Assembly (NCBI GenBank): GCA_937136445.1
Contig: CAKZOQ010000037.1
Span: 1 to 5,937, forward strand
Length of the DNA: 5,937 nucleotides
Reading direction: 5' to 3'
Source of the DNA: an uncultured Gemmatimonadota bacterium
GTDB lineage: Bacteria > Gemmatimonadota > Gemmatimonadetes > Longimicrobiales > Gaopeijiaceae
Below the pieces are notes generated by a model, which made no database searches, was not told the origin of the DNA, and saw nothing but the letters and a program-made list of their open reading frames with translations. Position numbers and translations under genes: made by a program. Positions 4,938-5,937 of the stretch are shown piece after piece; position 1 is the stretch's first letter, and every line of letters begins with the position of its first letter.

Positions 4938-5816
4938 GTGAACCCGACCGGCCATCCCCCACTGCGACTCTTGCGTCCCCCGTACCGTCGTCTACACCAA
5001 CTCTCAGGCTCCCGGAGCGAGCTGAAGCAGCTGGGGCGAGAGCCCGGGAGCGCCCTAGTTTGGAGCCCGCCAACCCGGCGCATTGCACCCACCCATCTGG
5101 ACTACGTCCTTGGCAGGCCGGGCGGGTTAGCGCTAATCCTGGTGCTCCCACCGCCTGAAGAACTGCCGGAACCGGCGGACCTCCTCCGCATGGTGGAGGA
5201 GAGTCGGCCGGCGTCTATTCTTCCCCACCTCCCCGACCTAGAGCCGGAGGAGCTCACCCAGCTCCTCCGACGTCCTCCGAGGGACCTTCCGGCCCAGGTC
5301 AGCGAGTACCTCCGATGGCGAGGGATCCGGGCAGATCGCGAGACCGTTCAGCTCATCCGCCGTGTCGTGGAGCTTTCGGCAGAGTTGCGCTCGGTCGCCG
5401 CTCTGGCCCGGGGCCTCTACCTCTCCCGTCGGGCGCTAGGCCGCCGGTTCATGACTCGCGGACTCCCCGTCCCGTCCCACTGGCTGCATTTCTCCCGGCT
5501 GCTCCGCGTGGTGATCCGGCTGCAGGGCACCGATGACACGGTCGTGGCCGCAGGGTACAGCCTTGGGTACGGGGACGGCTTCGCTCTGAGCAACCAGATG
5601 GTCCGTCTCACCGGTGTACGTCCCAGCCAAGCCCGGGAGCGCCTCGGCTGGGAGTGGTTCATGGAGGCCTGGCTCCGTCAGGAAGCGGAGGATGGAAGCC
5701 TGCGGCCCGAACTGTTGGGGGCCAGGGAGATCACAGCGGCGACCGCTGTCGAGAGCCAGGGCTCGGGGGAGGATCGTGTCGATCCCGAGGGCACCGGCCT
5801 TGAAGCTGCTTCGTGA
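4938..5816 (+). CDS. AraC/XylS-type helix-turn-helix transcriptional regulator with unassigned N-terminal domain
   Basis: A 292-residue protein from the GTG at 4938; starting at the GTG at 4893 would add 15 residues. The C-terminal part matches the AraC two-helix-turn-helix domain: RSVAALARGLYLSRRALGRRF (151-171) is the first unit, TRGLPVPSHWLHFSRLLRVVIRL (173-195) the linker, VAAGYSLGYGDGFALSNQMVRLTGVRPSQAR (203-233) the second unit. It is followed by a distinctive LGWEW (236-240). Residues of about 1-60 are basic and proline-rich. About 60-130 has a hydrophobic strand (LALILVLPPPEEL), a helix and RPASILPHLPD, which loosely recalls a degenerate receiver-like domain without a clear phosphorylatable Asp; this is a guess. 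The tail 247-292 is acidic and low in structure. It uses codons such as TTA (Leu64) and CTA (Leu66) that look rarer in the left-hand genes. Divergent from the TetR gene. Targets unknown. Confidence 0.85.
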   Translation: MNPTGHPPLRLLRPPYRRLHQLSGSRSELKQLGREPGSALVWSPPTRRIAPTHLDYVLGRPGGLALILVLPPPEELPEPADLLRMVEESRPASILPHLPDLEPEELTQLLRRPPRDLPAQVSEYLRWRGIRADRETVQLIRRVVELSAELRSVAALARGLYLSRRALGRRFMTRGLPVPSHWLHFSRLLRVVIRLQGTDDTVVAAGYSLGYGDGFALSNQMVRLTGVRPSQARERLGWEWFMEAWLRQEAEDGSLRPELLGAREITAATAVESQGSGEDRVDPEGTGLEAAS

Positions 5817-5926
5817 CCGATGGATTGCCTGTGGATACCGCCCCAGCCACAATGAGCGTCCGCTCGGGGCCTAGTAAGAGACGCCGCCGTATCCGAACGA
5901 GTCGACGCATCGAGGAAAGAAGCCCC
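5817..5926. other. Intergenic region after the AraC-type gene
   Basis: I see no terminator with a T-run. TGTGG (5830-5834) and CCACA (5847-5851) can pair over a 12-nt loop, a weak 5-bp stem. A reading frame is open from the ATG at 5852 to the window end, but it has no ribosome site and encodes a very Arg-rich stretch, so it is more likely leader than gene. Confidence 0.35.
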
Positions 5927-5937
5927 GTGCCCTCACT
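5927..5937 (+). CDS. Possible start of a further gene, cut by the window edge
   Basis: A GTG at 5927 follows a purine-rich ribosome-site-like stretch, GAGGAAAGAAG (5912-5922), and the frame is open to the edge. Only three codons are present, so no product can be named. The in-frame ATG at 5852 is an alternative start without a ribosome site. Confidence 0.25.

Noticed and set aside
5436..5852. Minus-strand frame antisense to the AraC-type gene
   Set aside because: No domain or ribosome site; the plus strand encodes the conserved helix-turn-helix domain.

Overview
The window looks like chromosomal DNA from a high-GC bacterium (roughly 70% G+C by eye). It holds five genes, two of them well-formed secreted hydrolases, and no rRNA, tRNA, CRISPR array or insertion sequence that I can see. 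The export signals ending in Ala-Gln, the paired S9 peptidases with PDG-repeat propellers, a secreted DUF1028 protein, and an AraC-type regulator with an unusual proline-rich front half would all suit a Gemmatimonadota-like lineage. That placement is inference from style, not proof.

Left part (1-3002), minus strand: two tandem paralogous S9 serine peptidases, read right to left. The upstream gene (852-3002) is complete, with a signal peptide, a beta-propeller and an intact Ser568/Asp647/His679 triad. The downstream gene (start at 776) runs off the left edge and shows only its signal peptide and part of its propeller. The 75-bp gap between them and the start of the second gene are filled with an unusual cluster of GGTCA repeats.

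Middle (3003-3239): a divergent intergenic region. It serves the peptidase genes on the left, with a candidate -10 box and a G-quadruplex-type G-run array in the leader, and a plus-strand gene on the right. That gene (3240-4100) encodes an exported DUF1028 protein in which signal peptidase cleavage should expose an N-terminal threonine. Its end converges on a minus-strand TetR-family repressor (4122-4775), with 21 bp between the stop codons and a GC-rich hairpin spanning them.

Right part (4776-5937): upstream of the TetR gene lies an inverted repeat next to a good -35/-10 pair, the layout expected of autorepression. Divergent from it is an AraC-type regulator (4938-5816) whose N-terminal half I could not assign with certainty. 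A new gene may begin at the right edge.

Together, the two S9 peptidases and the DUF1028 protein are probably exported enzymes acting on peptides or related amide substrates outside the cytoplasm. The two regulators may control neighbouring genes or themselves, but the sequence gives direct support only for local TetR autoregulation. I see no clear multi-gene novel defence or mobile system. The points most worth following up are the threonine-exposing DUF1028 protein with four cysteines, the GGTCA repeat cluster, the G-run leader, the TetR operator/promoter overlap, and the unassigned N-terminal domain of the AraC-type regulator.
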